Translations under genes and position numbers: made by a program | Shown here: piece by piece, positions 35,701-46,199 of the stretch | How positions within the stretch are numbered: position 1 is the stretch's first letter | How the letters are laid out: each line of letters opens with the position of its first letter | DNA from: Chondrosia reniformis | Lineage: Eukaryota > Porifera > Demospongiae > Chondrillida > Chondrillidae | NCBI GenBank assembly: GCA_947172415.1 | Contig: OX359197.1 | Location: forward strand, 4,278,001 to 4,342,000 | Length of the DNA stretch: 64,000 bases | Direction of reading: 5' to 3' | The notes under the pieces: model-generated | The model's database searches: none | What the model saw: only the letters and a program-made list of their open reading frames with translations | Told to the model about the DNA's origin: nothing

Positions 35701-38700
35701 TCTTTTAACGTTGCGAAAACGTCACCGCTTCGTTGCTAAAGAAGATCATCCCCTTCGTGAACAGCTATGACAAGTCGACGCTCTCCTACGAGAAGGAGCT
35801 AGCGAAGGTTAGATAAAGCGTATTTGTATATGTTCATGTTAAGTTTAAGCCAGAATTGTTGCTATATATTGATTTAAAGTAAATAAAATAAATTCGTTTA
35901 GACGACCGTAGTAAAACTTTGGTACTTTAAGCTTTGTCATCTCTTCTTTTGTTTTCTGTTAATATTTTTACCTATCCATGTGTGTATATACGTACGTATG
36001 CAGGAGTGTAATTGGATACGTAGGGGTGGATTTGGATAAATATGCATGTGTGCAAGCTCATACGGTACATATAGTCAATCTCGGAGTATAATGCTAGCCC
36101 CAGCAAAAGCATACTTTTATATACAGTGCAATTACAAATATATATACCACAATGATACTGCTTATATATTAAATACAATCAAGTACTACACAGTGCAAGT
36201 TACAAATTTATACACGGATGCAAGTGACTCCCAAAATAATCACACTGAGGTAGATAATATAATACAGATGCAAATGACTCCCAAAATAATTCCAGTCTCA
36301 TGTAGGGGGTCTCAGCCAATAATCACCACGGATTTGACTTACCTTCAGTGTGAGGTAGGAGTACTGTTGGGTGCTTGGATACATTCACCAAAAATAACAG
36401 GGTTAGAGACAATTTGGTAAGTTGCACACAGGGACATAAAGGCTGGGGCCTTTAATTTATTTCATAATGAGCCTTGTTGTTGCTGATAATGGCATGCAGA
36501 TGCATCATCTTGAGTCTATACTAAGGTGTGAAAAGGTAATTGTAAGGCCATGTGTTTAACCTTATATGATCTGTAGAGACTACTACTCTGTATGCAAAAG
36601 TTGAGAATTTCAGTGTGGTAAAGTCTTGTAGTGTTCAATTATATACCTGATTGTGATTATTTTGGGAGTCATTTGCATCTGTATTATAATATCTATCTCA
36701 GTGTGATTATATTGGGAGTCACTTGCATCCGTGTATAAATTTGTAACTTGCACTGTGTACTTGATTGTAATATATATATATATATATCTTTCCGTAACAT
36801 AAAGCTGTACAACGTAATCGGCAAATAAAAACAATATAAGTGGCTGCCACAGGCAGCCCTTATATATATATATACCGAGCCAAGACAAGCAGCTTAGGTG
36901 TACATCAAATTCAAAACTGTAGGATATATTAACACAATGAGTAAGACTAAGTGAATTTCCACTAAATATCTATAGGTAACTGATATGATTAATAGTGGTG
37001 ATTCCCAGCTTTAAGTGATTATGTTCTCAATCATATACATCTGTCAATTTAAACTGAAGGTACACAAGCAGAATTATCTAATTAGTCTAGGGTAAACGCC
37101 TTAACCAAAGTTGATTTAATTTTCAAACATATACCTGGCCTGTATAGTTAGTGTGGAGCCATCACATTGATGTTAGAATATACTAATGTTTACCAGCAAT
37201 TAGTAGCAAAAACAGACATCACATATATATACAAGAGACCATTTTATATGTATACTTACAGTCATCATCCACAATGGTAACGAGTACCCTTGAGTTAGGT
37301 CCTATGTGAACTCGTTCATGTGATACCATTACAATTTCACAAACAAATTGTTCATCACCTTCTAATAACAAGTCTGACAGAATATCAACACTAAAACTCT
37401 TTGAAACCACTGCTGAACCAGTGATATGAGAGGGAAATGAAAGAATTGCTATTGTGTCCTGATAATCTTCACCAACTTCATAACATGATGGAAATATGCC
37501 AGAAAATGAGAGACAAAGATCCATTGATGACAAATGACTCTTCATCTAGTCTATGTATTTATATACTACTATGGATTACATGCTAAAAAAGGAGTTTTTA
37601 ACTGCTTCTGTAGAACATTTTAGCAGAACATGGTATACCCTAGCCCTCAAAAGTCAGTTATCTGTCCCTTGTTTTAATTTCAAGTGTTTTAGTTTCAGCC
37701 TTACTTTTCCCTATCATACTCAAATCCATAGGCAACAGGATTTGGTGTTAAAGAAGTTGAAGAAAGAAGAAAAATGTTAGACAAATATAAAAAAAACAAG
37801 AGAAAATAGACAGATAAACAGTTAGGAAGGGAGACAAGGAGACATGGAGAAAAAAGATAGAGAAACAGAAAGAGGCATATATATTCAGATAGATACGTAT
37901 ACAAATAAGGATGGTTTTTGCTACCATGGCAAATCAATATATAAGTAAATAAAAAACATTTACAAAAATGATGTTAGAAGTAGTAATGGCAGTGTTCACT
38001 ATTACATCTGCAAAAAGTATCGAAACAAGACACTGATTATATGATAAGGCTAATCATACAGAAGTTGCATATAGATAGTGTGCACTACGCAGGGGCGTAA
38101 GTGTGGAATTTTAAATAGCGTCCATTTTGGGGGTCAAAAGGACTTGTACGTATGTAAATCAATAGTAAAATCGGTGTTTTTACGAAGTGTAAGCAGCTTT
38201 GCGCAGCCTTATTTCGTCTTAACAAAGGTTCTTTGTTGGTTAACAAAAGGCGCGGCGTGCTCAAAGAACGATATTTAACGTTTAGTCTATTCTAGCGCAT
38301 CATTTTCGTAGTTGAGATCGTAACGAGTTTACTTGTTAATCATTGAGCGATTGTACAAAAAATGGACAAGGAAACAACAGGCAAATTCTCAGAATATTAC
38401 TGGTCTCTTTCAGAAGACATTAGGAAGCGCTATGAGGAAAAACTACAGAAAATTGGCTTAGATATTGACCCCTATTCGCCGCAAGAGTTGAGAAACCTTA
38501 ACATCTTGACTAACATAGAATGGCCCAATGTACAATATCCAGATATTTATCATTACATGATAAACACACCTAGCCTATACACAAAAGAGGATCTCAAGGC
38601 CTATAAGAGTCTGGATTCATATAACTACTTTGTATCTGGATGGATCAGTGGCATTGAAGTTAGAACCATTCAGTCAACTGACAGCCAATTCGCGAACATG

Positions 38701-41700
38701 TGTTTGGTTATAGCAGACGTGAAACATTCCCAAAAACTGTCAGCCAAGCCACTAAAGCCTTGGATTGCAATAGAAAAAGAAGGTACAATTGTATGTGCAC
38801 ATTGTACTTGTATGGCAGGCCTTGGTGAAGCTTGTTCACATATTGGAGCAGTTCTCTTTGCACTGGAGTACAATACAAGTATGAAGAAGAGTACTTCCGT
38901 GACTTCACTGGCATGTTCCTGGTTGCCACCTTCAATGCAAAAGGTGGAATATGCAACACTCAGCAATATCGATTTTTCATCTTCAAAGCAAAGGAAGGTA
39001 AAACTGGATCAATCCATCATCCAATCAAATTCACCAACGTTGGAGCCTAACACACAGCCTTCCCATACCACCTCTGATAGCATTGGCAAATTGAGTGAGA
39101 CACCCATTTCAGCACCAAATAACCAGGATCTTCTCTGTATCTGCAGCTGTCAAAAGCCAATCCTGAGGCAGCTATACTTTCTTTGATTCCTCCATATAAT
39201 GAGAAGTTTGTAAAGATTGTGGATCCAGAATTACCACCACTTCTTAATGAATTATTTACAGAGAAGTACATGGATGATACCTATGAAGAACTACTGGAAA
39301 GAGCCAAAGAATGTTTTATGGAGTTATCTGTAACTGTGAAACAAGCTCAAAGGGTGGAAGAGTTGACTAAAACACAAACTAAATCCAGATCCTGGTTTGC
39401 TTACAGAGCAGGTCGCATCACTGCATCCAGGTTTAGAGCAGTTGTACACACAAACATATCCAAACCTTCACTTTCGCTAGTTAAAAGTATTTGTTATCCT
39501 TATTATAACCAATTTACAAGTAAATATACTGAATGGGGATGCCAGCATGAGGAGGAAGCAATTAAGGAGTACACAAGAAAGATGAATACCCTACACAAAG
39601 GATTCAACATCACCATGAGTGGTCTGATACTTCATCCCACTTTTCCCCACTTGGGTGCATCACCAGATGGAAAGATAAACTGTGAGTGTTGTGGATCCGG
39701 AGTCCTTGAAGTAAAATGCCCTTATTCGTGCAAAACAAGGACAATTTCAGAGGCAATTGAGGATCCAAAGTTTTGCTTGGAGACAAATGAAGCAGCTTCC
39801 CTCGAATTAAAGTCATCTCATGCATATTATTTCCAGGTGCAGCTTCAGCTACTGCTTTGTGAAGCAAGTTACTGTGATTTTGTGATTTGGTCACAGTCTG
39901 AGCTCGTAAATCTTAGGATTACTCCAGATCAAGAGTTTTTGAACAAGTATATACCACCTGCTACAGCATTCTTCAAAGCTGTGCTGTTACCAGAACTGCT
40001 AGGAAAATGGTATTCTAGGAGTTCTAGCCAAACAACAGCTTGCGATACTCGGCAATGATGACTACATTATGGTGAACAATAACGTTTTTATATATTACTG
40101 ACTTACTACTGAATTATTACAATTACAAAGTGCAGAACAAATAAAAACAATTTTGTCCAATGTACATATTTTGTTCTCTGTATTTAGCATAGCTATGTTA
40201 ATGGTTGATTGCAAAAGAGTATACTTATTACGAATTAAACCTATTACTCGCTCAACATGTATGCGTACTCGTGCAAGCTGCCGTGTAGTATCCACCTCCA
40301 GCTGAGACAACTGTTTCTTCCCTCTAGTAAAAGCTGGCAGCTTCACTTCCGCACAATAAAATCCAACAGAGTCTTTAATGTTGAACCCTCTGTCAGCAAG
40401 AATTTGGTCACCTGGGTTCAAGTATTGCAATAGTCCACACTCTTCAGTTAGGTGGCGATCGGATACCCTACCACCCCAACCCTTTGAAACAAAAGAAATA
40501 GTCCCTTGAGGTGTAATAGCTATTAGGTATTTGGCTGTATTATGACTCTTATAATTGGAATAGGTTTGTGCCCGAGCTACCAAACTTGAAGGACGTTCAA
40601 TAAACACCTCAAAACAATCAATTATTGCTATACATCTTCCAAAATAGCTTCTAAATGCTGAAGGCATTGTTTTTTGTACATTTTCTCTCGTAGGCCAAAT
40701 TATCAGAGATTTAAGTCTAACATACATTGCATCCACCCACTTCTGAAAGCTTCGAGATATAGTTGACCAACTAACTTTAAAACGATAGGCAATATCCTGA
40801 TCTGGTACACCTAACCGTAATTTTAATAGAACACAGATCATTTAGGAAGAGCACACCTTGCAGTGGATGTAACAGCAGGAGCAACTAAATTGAAGATAGT
40901 CATTAAGACTGCAAAATTTGGCAAACCAGTATAGAAGGCTACAAGAGAGTCGTTTTCTTTAAGATTATTCTCATCTAACAGTGGTTCTGGGCTATTAAGT
41001 ATAGTTGTAAGTTTATTGTTTTCATCTCTTAGAGTGGCAACTTGTGTAGAGAGTGTAAAAACTTCAGTCTCTAACAACTGAATCCTTTCCGCTGTTACAG
41101 TGATGTCGTCCACCTGATTACATTGTCCTTCACCCAATCTGGCTTCATTAGAATCAGCTTCAGGTTCAATCATTTCATCATCACAGTTACTCACACTATC
41201 TGAATCATTTTCATCCTGGGCCTGTACAGCAGCTGACTGTCGAGTCTTCTTTGATTTCAATCTCCTTTCATAGCTTTTTAAATTCTGTCTCTTCTTTTTC
41301 TTCAATGGACTGTCCACAAATGCAAACACAGAAGGAACATAGTCAGGAGAAGCAGGATCATCGTTCTTTTCACTAGAAATGAAGTGTTTACTGCAAATTC
41401 GTGAATGCTCGGTAGGTTTCCAGTTCATACGCCTAACAGCCTGAATCCACCTTTGTTTCCTCTCCTCATCAGCAGGAAAACGATAAAAAGATATCCCACT
41501 CTCCTTAGAAGCGCAACCATAGGCACAACATGTATGCGGCATAATGTCTAACACAACCTTACAACTATCGTACAACCAATATAAATGTTTAGCAAATAAC
41601 CGACTTACCTTATAATATATCGACTCAAATCCTTCTTTGAGGACGCCGCGCCTTTTGTTAATCAACAAAGAACCTTTGTTAAGACGAAATAAGTTTGCGC

Positions 41701-44700
41701 AAAGCTGCTTACACTTCGTAAAAACACCAATTTTACTATTGATTTACATACGTACGAGTCCTTTTTGACACCCAAAATGGCCGCTACTTACGCCCCCGCG
41801 TAGTGCACACTATCTATATACTGAAATTTAAGTAACTTAACCATACACTTCTGTGTTTGGGCGCACTAACCTTAAGTAGGAATGGTGCGCCCAAACACAG
41901 AAGTGTATGGTTAAGTTACTTAAATTTCAGTATATATGCAACTTCTGTATGATTAGCCTTATCATATAATCAGTGTCTTGTTTCGATACTTTTTGCAGAT
42001 GTAATAGTGAACACTGCCATTACTACTTCTAACATCATTTTTGTAAATGTTTTTTATTTACTTGTATTCCCCCCTTTTTTCCTCTTAATATTACTTGTTT
42101 TAAATTGATTTGAAAGTTTTCTTGGCGAAGATCTCAAAATAACGCAAGAGAAATATGCCGAAAACCATGATCTTTTAATTAAAAAATTGCGTCCGAGAAG
42201 ACCACAATTTTCGCTCTTCACAATTAACATGCTTATTGTAGAGCGCATTCAGATTTAGGGCTGTCTATTCCCTAGTTCCGAAATATTTATGACGATTTAT
42301 AACTAGTAAGTGCCCGCATAAGTTCGCATATTAGTGCTAGTCTATTCAATAAAAGAAGAAGAAGAAGAAGAAGAAGAAGAAGAAATGAATTTTGGAAGTG
42401 GGTCTATTCCTAGTTAGCCGCTTTTTGAACGCTATAGAGCGTGTAGAACGTCGAAACATGTTTTGGCATTTAGGAAAGCGTGCATTAATCGCTGCAAATA
42501 ACCGAATATAACCGAAAATCGCTTCGTTGGCGATTTATGAGGTGTTGATTGCTAATACATTGGATAGGGCGGCCATTTTTTTTCTGGCCATTCCTACTTA
42601 GAGAGTACTACCGTACTCTCTGATATCTACTAGGCATCAAAAATAACTGTTTGAGGAAGTTCAACATACATTACTAACTTGATGCCTGTGCTGATCCATC
42701 TACACTCTTATTTCCACATTCAAGGGAAACATTTAGTACCATAGCATGATAGCCAGTTAGTACAACTTGTAAGGTTACATTGTCATCAGATTCACCCACA
42801 GAGTATTTTGATTCGACAAAACTCACATTGGCATCTATATAAATAAAAGGACTTTAACTTACTTACTTATCATTTCATGTCACACAACATGAGCATGATT
42901 AGTTATATTGAAAGATTCCTAAACTCTTATGTATATTGTACTAATGAATGTACAATATATATTTTAATCCTATTAATATATATTACTGTTGAATTAGTCC
43001 TGCATATTAAACACAATTGAGACAGTTGGCCATGGAATAAATATTTAAGATTACAACTATCTAACAGATACATGCAATTATACATTAGCATGTAGTAAAA
43101 AGACAGTACTTAATTCAGATAAAAGTAGTTAATTGGGTTTGTAATAATCCACAATGCTTACTGTCATCATCTCTAATAATGACATTTGCAACAGAAGGTT
43201 GTGCTTCCTTCACTTCAAATGAAACTGACTGAGGCAGCATAAACCCCACCTGAAATACCTCATCATATTCCAAAATATCATCATTTTCAAAACTGAAAAC
43301 ATTCATGGCTATAGTGCTACCCGCTTCTGAAAATCTAAACACCTTTGAATTGGCATTGTCAAAGTCCACAGAATCATCTACAAATTCATCTTCATTAGTA
43401 GCTACAGTTAGTTTAATGGACATATTATAAATTTAATATTATGTAAATTATAACATGGCCAAATATACATATTCTATAATCCTCTCCTAGCGTATACATT
43501 AAAGTAAGCCAGAAAACATACTTACCCCTTCGTGGAGTTGCTCTTTGTAGCAAACCATTGTACCCATCAATTGTAAAGAGTAGAGGTAAACCTTCTACCC
43601 TGGCATATGGTGATGCCAGAGCACTTACAGAGAATAGAGAGGAAAATCCTGGCAATGCATTTAAGCTTAACAATACTTGTTCCATTTTCTCATCCGCTAT
43701 GTACAGAGCACTTGACCAATTAACAAATAACACTAAATGACAGGAAATTTTGAATAACTAGTAAATTAGCAAGTACATACGTATATACAGGAGTCCCATA
43801 GTGCTTCAAAGAATATACTGCTTATTATCATGGCTTATTACTATCATTTTCTATCTCAGCCAATAGACATTTAATTTGATAAAAGAATATTCCTTAAACT
43901 ATAGATTATATAGACTACATTACCTATACAATCTGAATATTGGAATACAGATCTTAGGAATATACTGATGAAATGTGAATTTCATAAGCATTGGCAATTT
44001 AAATCAAAAATTTGACTATAACTGACCAGTAATTGCAACTTAAATTGAGCAAACGATAAGACAGGGCCTTCCTTAAGCAAAATTGGGCTGAGCTACATGA
44101 TTGGTTATACGTAATATCAAACTTACATTAGTCACTCACATACAAAATAGTTATTAGAACAAAACGTTACGAGACACACTATAGCTACCGACGGAATAAA
44201 ATGTTTAGACTTTACCCTCGCCGTTAGAATTCACGTCAATAGCTACTGTTACATAGATTTAAAATGGCTCTATAGTTCTTTCGGACCACTCAAACCAGTA
44301 CAGTTCTCTGCAAAAGCGTATTATGAAAGTGACAGGGTACATACAAGTATAGGATAACGTATTAAAAATGTAATATGAATAATCGAATACAGTGGAACCC
44401 CTCTAAAGCGGACACTGTTGAGACTCACAAAAGCGTACTAATTATACAGGTTGCACTCATTTCAGGGGGTGCATTACTAATGTGTTCATTTGACATTAAG
44501 CGCTTGAAGGAACTGCTTGCAGACGTGGTCTGTGACACTTCAGAGGGAATGTCGCGGCGTGAAGATCTCGTGACACTTCATCACTTTGCGTGTCCTTGAC
44601 ATTGATTTTTGTGCTGTCCGCATTTAATAAGTTACCTTTATAATATTAAACGCACATGTTAAGTAGATTTAAGGACGGTAGTCTATATCATCCGCTGTAC

Positions 44701-46039
44701 AGGGGTTTCCACATTTCAGGTGTTCAGTTTGTACGCTAGCTTTATATACGCCGTTAAGCGGGAACCACTGTATATCATTGAAATAGATGAAAGATTATGT
44801 ACCAGCATACATTGCTAGGCTTACCATCATCATCAAAAAGAGTAATGGTAACAGTATCTGGGTCAGTTACTTGTAGCTTGTTATTTTCACTGCGGGATAA
44901 TTTTATAACACAAACAAAAGATTCTGTTTCCTCAGCAATTTGATCATCAATTAACTTCAATTTAACAGTAGCACTTTGAGGAGGATTCTCTTGTACCATT
45001 TTCCAAACTAGAGAGGTATGTGGTACACTATAATCCTTCCCCAATACAGCTATACAGAGAGAAACGATAAAGTAACTGCATACTTAACAAGCATGTTTTC
45101 AAAATTATCATAACTCCTATAAATGTAAGGGCCAAATCTTGTATAAGGGTTGCATCTGGACTGTTTCTCATAAATGTCTTACAGTACCTGGAGAAACACC
45201 TGGTCTTGGATTTGGTCCAAAGCAGAGTATTTCTACTTCTAGAGGTCTCTCCAATATGCCTTCATATATAATAGCAGTTAGAGTTACAGATTTATCTCCT
45301 TCATTAGCACTCAGTATTTCTTGAGAGAAATTGAGAGATAATACTATATATACACAAAGGAAAATAATGAATGCGGAAAAGGGATGGTACAATACAGACT
45401 GATAATTACTTCCTTATACCGTACCATCATCATCCTCAATTGTAACTGGCACTCTCTCTGAACTCAGAATTGTTAAATTTCTTACACTCTCTGGGAATAT
45501 ATCCATGATTTCAAGATAGAAAAACTCTCTACCTTCATAAAGGTTATCTCCAACAATTACGATATCATGAGATGTGGACATGTCACTTTCTCCGCTGAAA
45601 ATGACCACAAACGATTCAGCTTGCGGATCGGAGATGTTTAAGACATAATCAGCTATGTAAAAACGTTTAGTACTAGGTTTACAGATTTGATTTTTAACAT
45701 TGATGTATCATCTGTTGAATGCATAGACACGTACGTGGCAATACGTTATAAGGTTTTGCAAGCAGTTGATCGTCGCTGAGATTGGGCGAAACACCAACAA
45801 CTACGGAGAAAGATTCGTTGTATTGTAACTTATTAAGTTCAACATTTAGAAAAATTTGAAGTATGTCTGCACTTTCTTCTACAAAATATTCTTCCTGGGG
45901 AAAGCGAATCTCGGCTAATATATTAAAAAGAAAAGTATATAAAAAATGTTAGTAAATATAGATACAAAAAACGCTTACCTCTTTCCTGTGCTTGGCATGC
46001 TACCGTAATAACAAGCAACCAAGAGAATTGCAGAGCCAT
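26083..46039 (-). CDS. Gene M: secreted Calx-beta-VWC protein
   Basis: Minus-strand gene starting at 46039 with its own signal peptide (MALQFSWLLVITVACQA). Nine exons give four Calx-beta domains; VWC exons follow at 33003-32124 and tail exons at 26713-26083. Exon phases match gene L throughout. As read, the protein ends at a TAA (32126-32124) after 659 residues, because the exon homologous to L 753..672 has a nonsense codon. The tail exons would then be untranslated, or used only if that exon is bypassed. The introns host a nest of transposons. It has no SRCR, Ig or FN3 domain. Likely secreted calcium-binding adhesion or matrix protein (inference). Confidence 0.82.
26760..27990. other. Intronic/intergenic stretch, repeats only
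   Basis: 26760-27080 mirrors the R intron at 59620-59940, including a shared antisense open frame of unknown meaning. 27220-27370 is a partial MITE-C-like fragment (CACAATTAACATGCTTTATG). 27400-27750 shows nothing recognisable. Confidence 0.45.
27980..28140 (+). pseudogene. P2X7-C-terminal-like zinc-domain fragment
   Basis: Plus-strand frame reads NTIWCQCEVCQSMPTVFECV, then CKEIPIYNVLQKLGDVQCII and QCL. The WC.C..C..MPT....C.C..E pattern matches the P2X7 intracellular-type zinc domain found widely in invertebrate genes. Only this short piece is present; no start or partner exons were found. Confidence 0.5.
28416..28474 (-). ncRNA. Hammerhead ribozyme-like motif linked to Penelope element
   Basis: On the minus strand: helix I (CTCC..GGATCA with TGACCC...GGAG, internal loop), CTGATGA core, helix II GGG-TGGAATT-CCC, GAAA core, helix III AC-GGCT-GT, then the cleavage-site C. 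It lies about 250 bases downstream of the Penelope ORF stop. Penelope-like elements are known to carry type I hammerheads. The A-A pair at the base of helix II may weaken it. Confidence 0.6.
28724..30085 (-). pseudogene. Penelope-like reverse transcriptase, 5'-truncated
   Basis: Open frame 29878..28724 (384 aa), extendable upstream in frame to about 30085 without ATG. Motifs: PADKASNNIIFICKSYYRQI, FYWMPKLHKNPYSYRFIA, FSTLYTAIPH, VGIPMGTDCAPVVANLFLF and the catalytic YRYIDDL. This is diagnostic for Penelope-like RT (PKLHK and YIDD). The N terminus is cut off and no GIY-YIG domain follows before the hammerhead. The frame is otherwise clean, so this is the youngest Penelope copy here. It lies in a gene M intron or downstream of the M stop, on the same strand. 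Confidence 0.88.
30197..30840 (+). pseudogene. Decayed LINE reverse transcriptase fragment
   Basis: In shifting frames: NTEKTSGIDGIPSFALKQG, then an HKDKDPNEVYSYR block, SICKMLEKVV, and FRSYHSTQNLLLFFAS. These are the fingers of a CR1/L2-like RT (K.TG.DGIP, YRP, GFR..HST). Many stops; dead. A different family member from that at 2750. Confidence 0.68.
30940..32040 (+). pseudogene. Decayed Ty3/gypsy gag-pol fragment
   Basis: Frame-shifted reading gives a zinc-knuckle region (GPLPGHQCPSKDMQ), the aspartic protease site VSFKVDTGAKVTVISEDV, then FPSLFKGLGTFKGDSYVVQL, VPIPLRKK and FGISSASEHFQCRMNQ from the RT. The segment between the first and later RT blocks is deleted (EPQSLA joins NANCSFWQI). 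No LTR was identified. The transposon ends where the gene M cassette homology begins (about 32045). Confidence 0.75.
32124..33003 (-). CDS. Gene M, VWC-type cassette with premature stop
   Basis: Exons 33003..32916, 32857..32827, 32694..32549, 32277..32219 and 32146..32124. They repeat the L and R cassette almost exactly (CTCKRGVFVCP, then the CPTCDEN and DGECCDVC stretch). In the last exon the reading is ECPVFDI then TAA, where L has ECPILDVSLYL. The cassette lies in direct orientation relative to gene L's copy (both minus strand). Confidence 0.75.
33050..33248 (-). pseudogene. EGF-like exon relic in gene M
   Basis: Same broken EGF-like unit as at 1651-1821, with a further duplicated insert (ATCCCTACTTATAATATACC) that adds a stop. 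Skipping it leaves the gene in frame. Confidence 0.55.
33310..34470. repeat. Dispersed repeat field in gene M intron
   Basis: A 100-bp unit with TCTTGTACTGTTTAAAATAC and GGGTCACTTGGATCTCTTTA is duplicated at 33716-33825 and 33936-34050 with a partial third copy. Inverted relatives are at 13090-13260 and direct ones at 56440-56640. GGCATGCAGATGCATCATCT at 33557 recurs at 36491. At 34262-34320 (minus) there is a degenerate CTGATGA...GAAACGTC motif. No gene. Confidence 0.6.
34478..35925. mobile_element. 1.4-kb palindromic (foldback) element
   Basis: Outer ends TTTTACTACGGTCGACTAAA and its complement CGACCGTAGTAAAAC face each other. Inner arms contain GTCGACTTGTCATAG, GGCATTTTATATGCAGA and GGTCCTTTCCTGGAGCCATA, mirrored about a centre near 35190. 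Shorter relatives of the inner part lie at 12108-12765. Open frames inside have no known family. Confidence 0.8.
35990..37200. repeat. Repeat-rich intron of gene M
   Basis: 36172-36260 and 36650-36775 are inverted copies (CAAGTGACTCCCAAAATAAT and its complement). There are TA-rich microsatellites near 36770 and 36860. 36900-37200 shows nothing recognisable. Confidence 0.5.
37260..46039 (-). CDS. Gene M, signal peptide and four Calx-beta domains
   Basis: Exons 46039..45979, 45914..45735, 45652..45425, 45343..45188, 45049..44825, 43696..43526, 43401..43162, 42834..42679 and 37475..37260; all internal ones are phase 1-1. Paired halves form four Calx-beta domains. Endings include VTIEDDDG, ITLFDDDG, VIIRDDD and VTIVDDDC, and the calcium-site acidic turns are GDNLYEGREFFYL, DDQIAEETESF, NDDILEYDEVF and SDLLLEGDEQF. 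The last intron is more than 5 kb, swollen by the ISL2EU-like transposon and MITEs. Confidence 0.9.
38362..40058 (+). CDS. Transposon SWIM zinc finger + YqaJ-type exonuclease protein
   Basis: The first frame, 38362-39186, starts at ATG and carries a SWIM finger (CTCMAGLGEACSHIGAVLF; CxC...CxH). The second frame to 40058 carries a YqaJ/lambda-exonuclease-like fold: SWFAYRAGRITASRF, GCQHEEEAI, LGASPDG, LEVKCPYS and FQVQLQLLLC, covering the D, E-x-K and Q residues of PD-(D/E)XK nucleases. The two frames can be joined by an intron with donor AAG|GTAAAA (about 38997) and acceptor CTGCAG (about 39148), both phase 0, so the gene may be intact. Its role would be DNA processing during transposition. 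Confidence 0.8.
40095..41542 (-). CDS. Transposon THAP-domain DDE transposase (one frame break)
   Basis: The upstream frame starts at MPHTCCAYGCASK (41542) with a THAP zinc finger (C..C, FP, RRMNW, ICSKHF, YVPSVF), a basic stretch and a coiled coil (IQLLETEVFTLSTQVATLRD). It ends at 40838. The next frame, 40841..40095, has an HTH (DQDIAYRFKVSWSTISRSF) and a DDE_Tnp_4 core with D in AIIDCFEVF, D in ILADRGFNI and E in VERVIGLI. The frames overlap by 4 nt (ATGA), where related proteins are continuous, so a frameshift is likely. It should bind the terminal repeats and catalyse cut-and-paste. Confidence 0.82.
42100..42640. mobile_element. MITE-C copy with GAA microsatellite
   Basis: It contains GGATAGGGCGGCCATTTTTT, a (GAA)n run at 42355-42382 and the terminal hairpin AGAGAGTACTACCGTACTCT. 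Related to copies at 60-380, 25330-25800 and 47040-47340. Confidence 0.65.
44390..44770. mobile_element. 381-bp pogo/Tc1-like MITE
   Basis: Ends CAGTGGAACCCCTCTAAAGC and GCGGGAACCACTG are inverted and flanked by TA on both sides. CAGTGGAACC-type ends with TA targets are typical of pogo/Tigger-like elements. It lies in the intron between the second and third Calx-beta domains of gene M. The short open frame inside is not a gene. Confidence 0.75.
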
Positions 46040-46069
46040 CTTACCGAGCAATTAGGATCCGTCTACTAC

Positions 46070-46180
46070 ACGAGGTCCTACATATATTGACGTAAAGAAG
46101 ACATCGATTCCTAGTATACTACGGGGAAACTTTACGTCAGCGTTACCGTCTATACTACGGGGAAACTTTACGTCAGCGCT
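46070..46180 (-). promoter_or_regulatory. CRE-like sites and 28-bp direct repeat upstream of gene M
   Basis: TACTACGGGGAAACTTTACG occurs twice (about 46117 and 46153), each ending TTTACGTCAGCG, the complement of a TGACGTAA CRE/ATF-type site. A third TGACGTAA is at about 46088. They lie within 150 bp of the gene M start codon. Confidence 0.45.
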
Positions 46181-46199
46181 ATTTTTAGTACTGAACTGA

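Larger units (their letters stand above)
38071..41817. mobile_element. ISL2EU-like DNA transposon, 3.75 kb
   Basis: Terminal inverted repeats of about 180 bp begin ATAGATAGTGTGCACTACGC; the right end is CACTATCTAT at 41817. AT dinucleotides flank both ends (38069-38070, 41818-41819), fitting a 2-bp target duplication. It carries two convergent genes: SWIM/YqaJ (plus) and THAP/DDE transposase (minus). THAP transposase plus YqaJ nuclease within one element is the hallmark of the ISL2EU superfamily as I recall it. Both genes show a single apparent frame break, so it may be recently inactivated. Confidence 0.78.
37930..42065. mobile_element. MITE-A copy interrupted by later insertions
   Basis: The two halves, 37930-38070 and about 41938-42065, are inverted copies ending in TTTACAAAAATGATGTTAGA and its complement. 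Between them sit a 120-bp palindrome (41818-41937) and the ISL2EU-like element (38071-41817). The nesting order is MITE-A first. Confidence 0.65.

Noticed and set aside
38670..39271. Minus-strand open frames of 74-98 codons
   Set aside because: Antisense shadows of the SWIM/YqaJ gene, without ATG context or domain signatures.
42597..42640. Helitron 3' end (hairpin followed by CTAG)
   Set aside because: The terminal CTRR is not conserved in the other copies at 6280 and 25770, and no Rep/helicase or TC start was seen.
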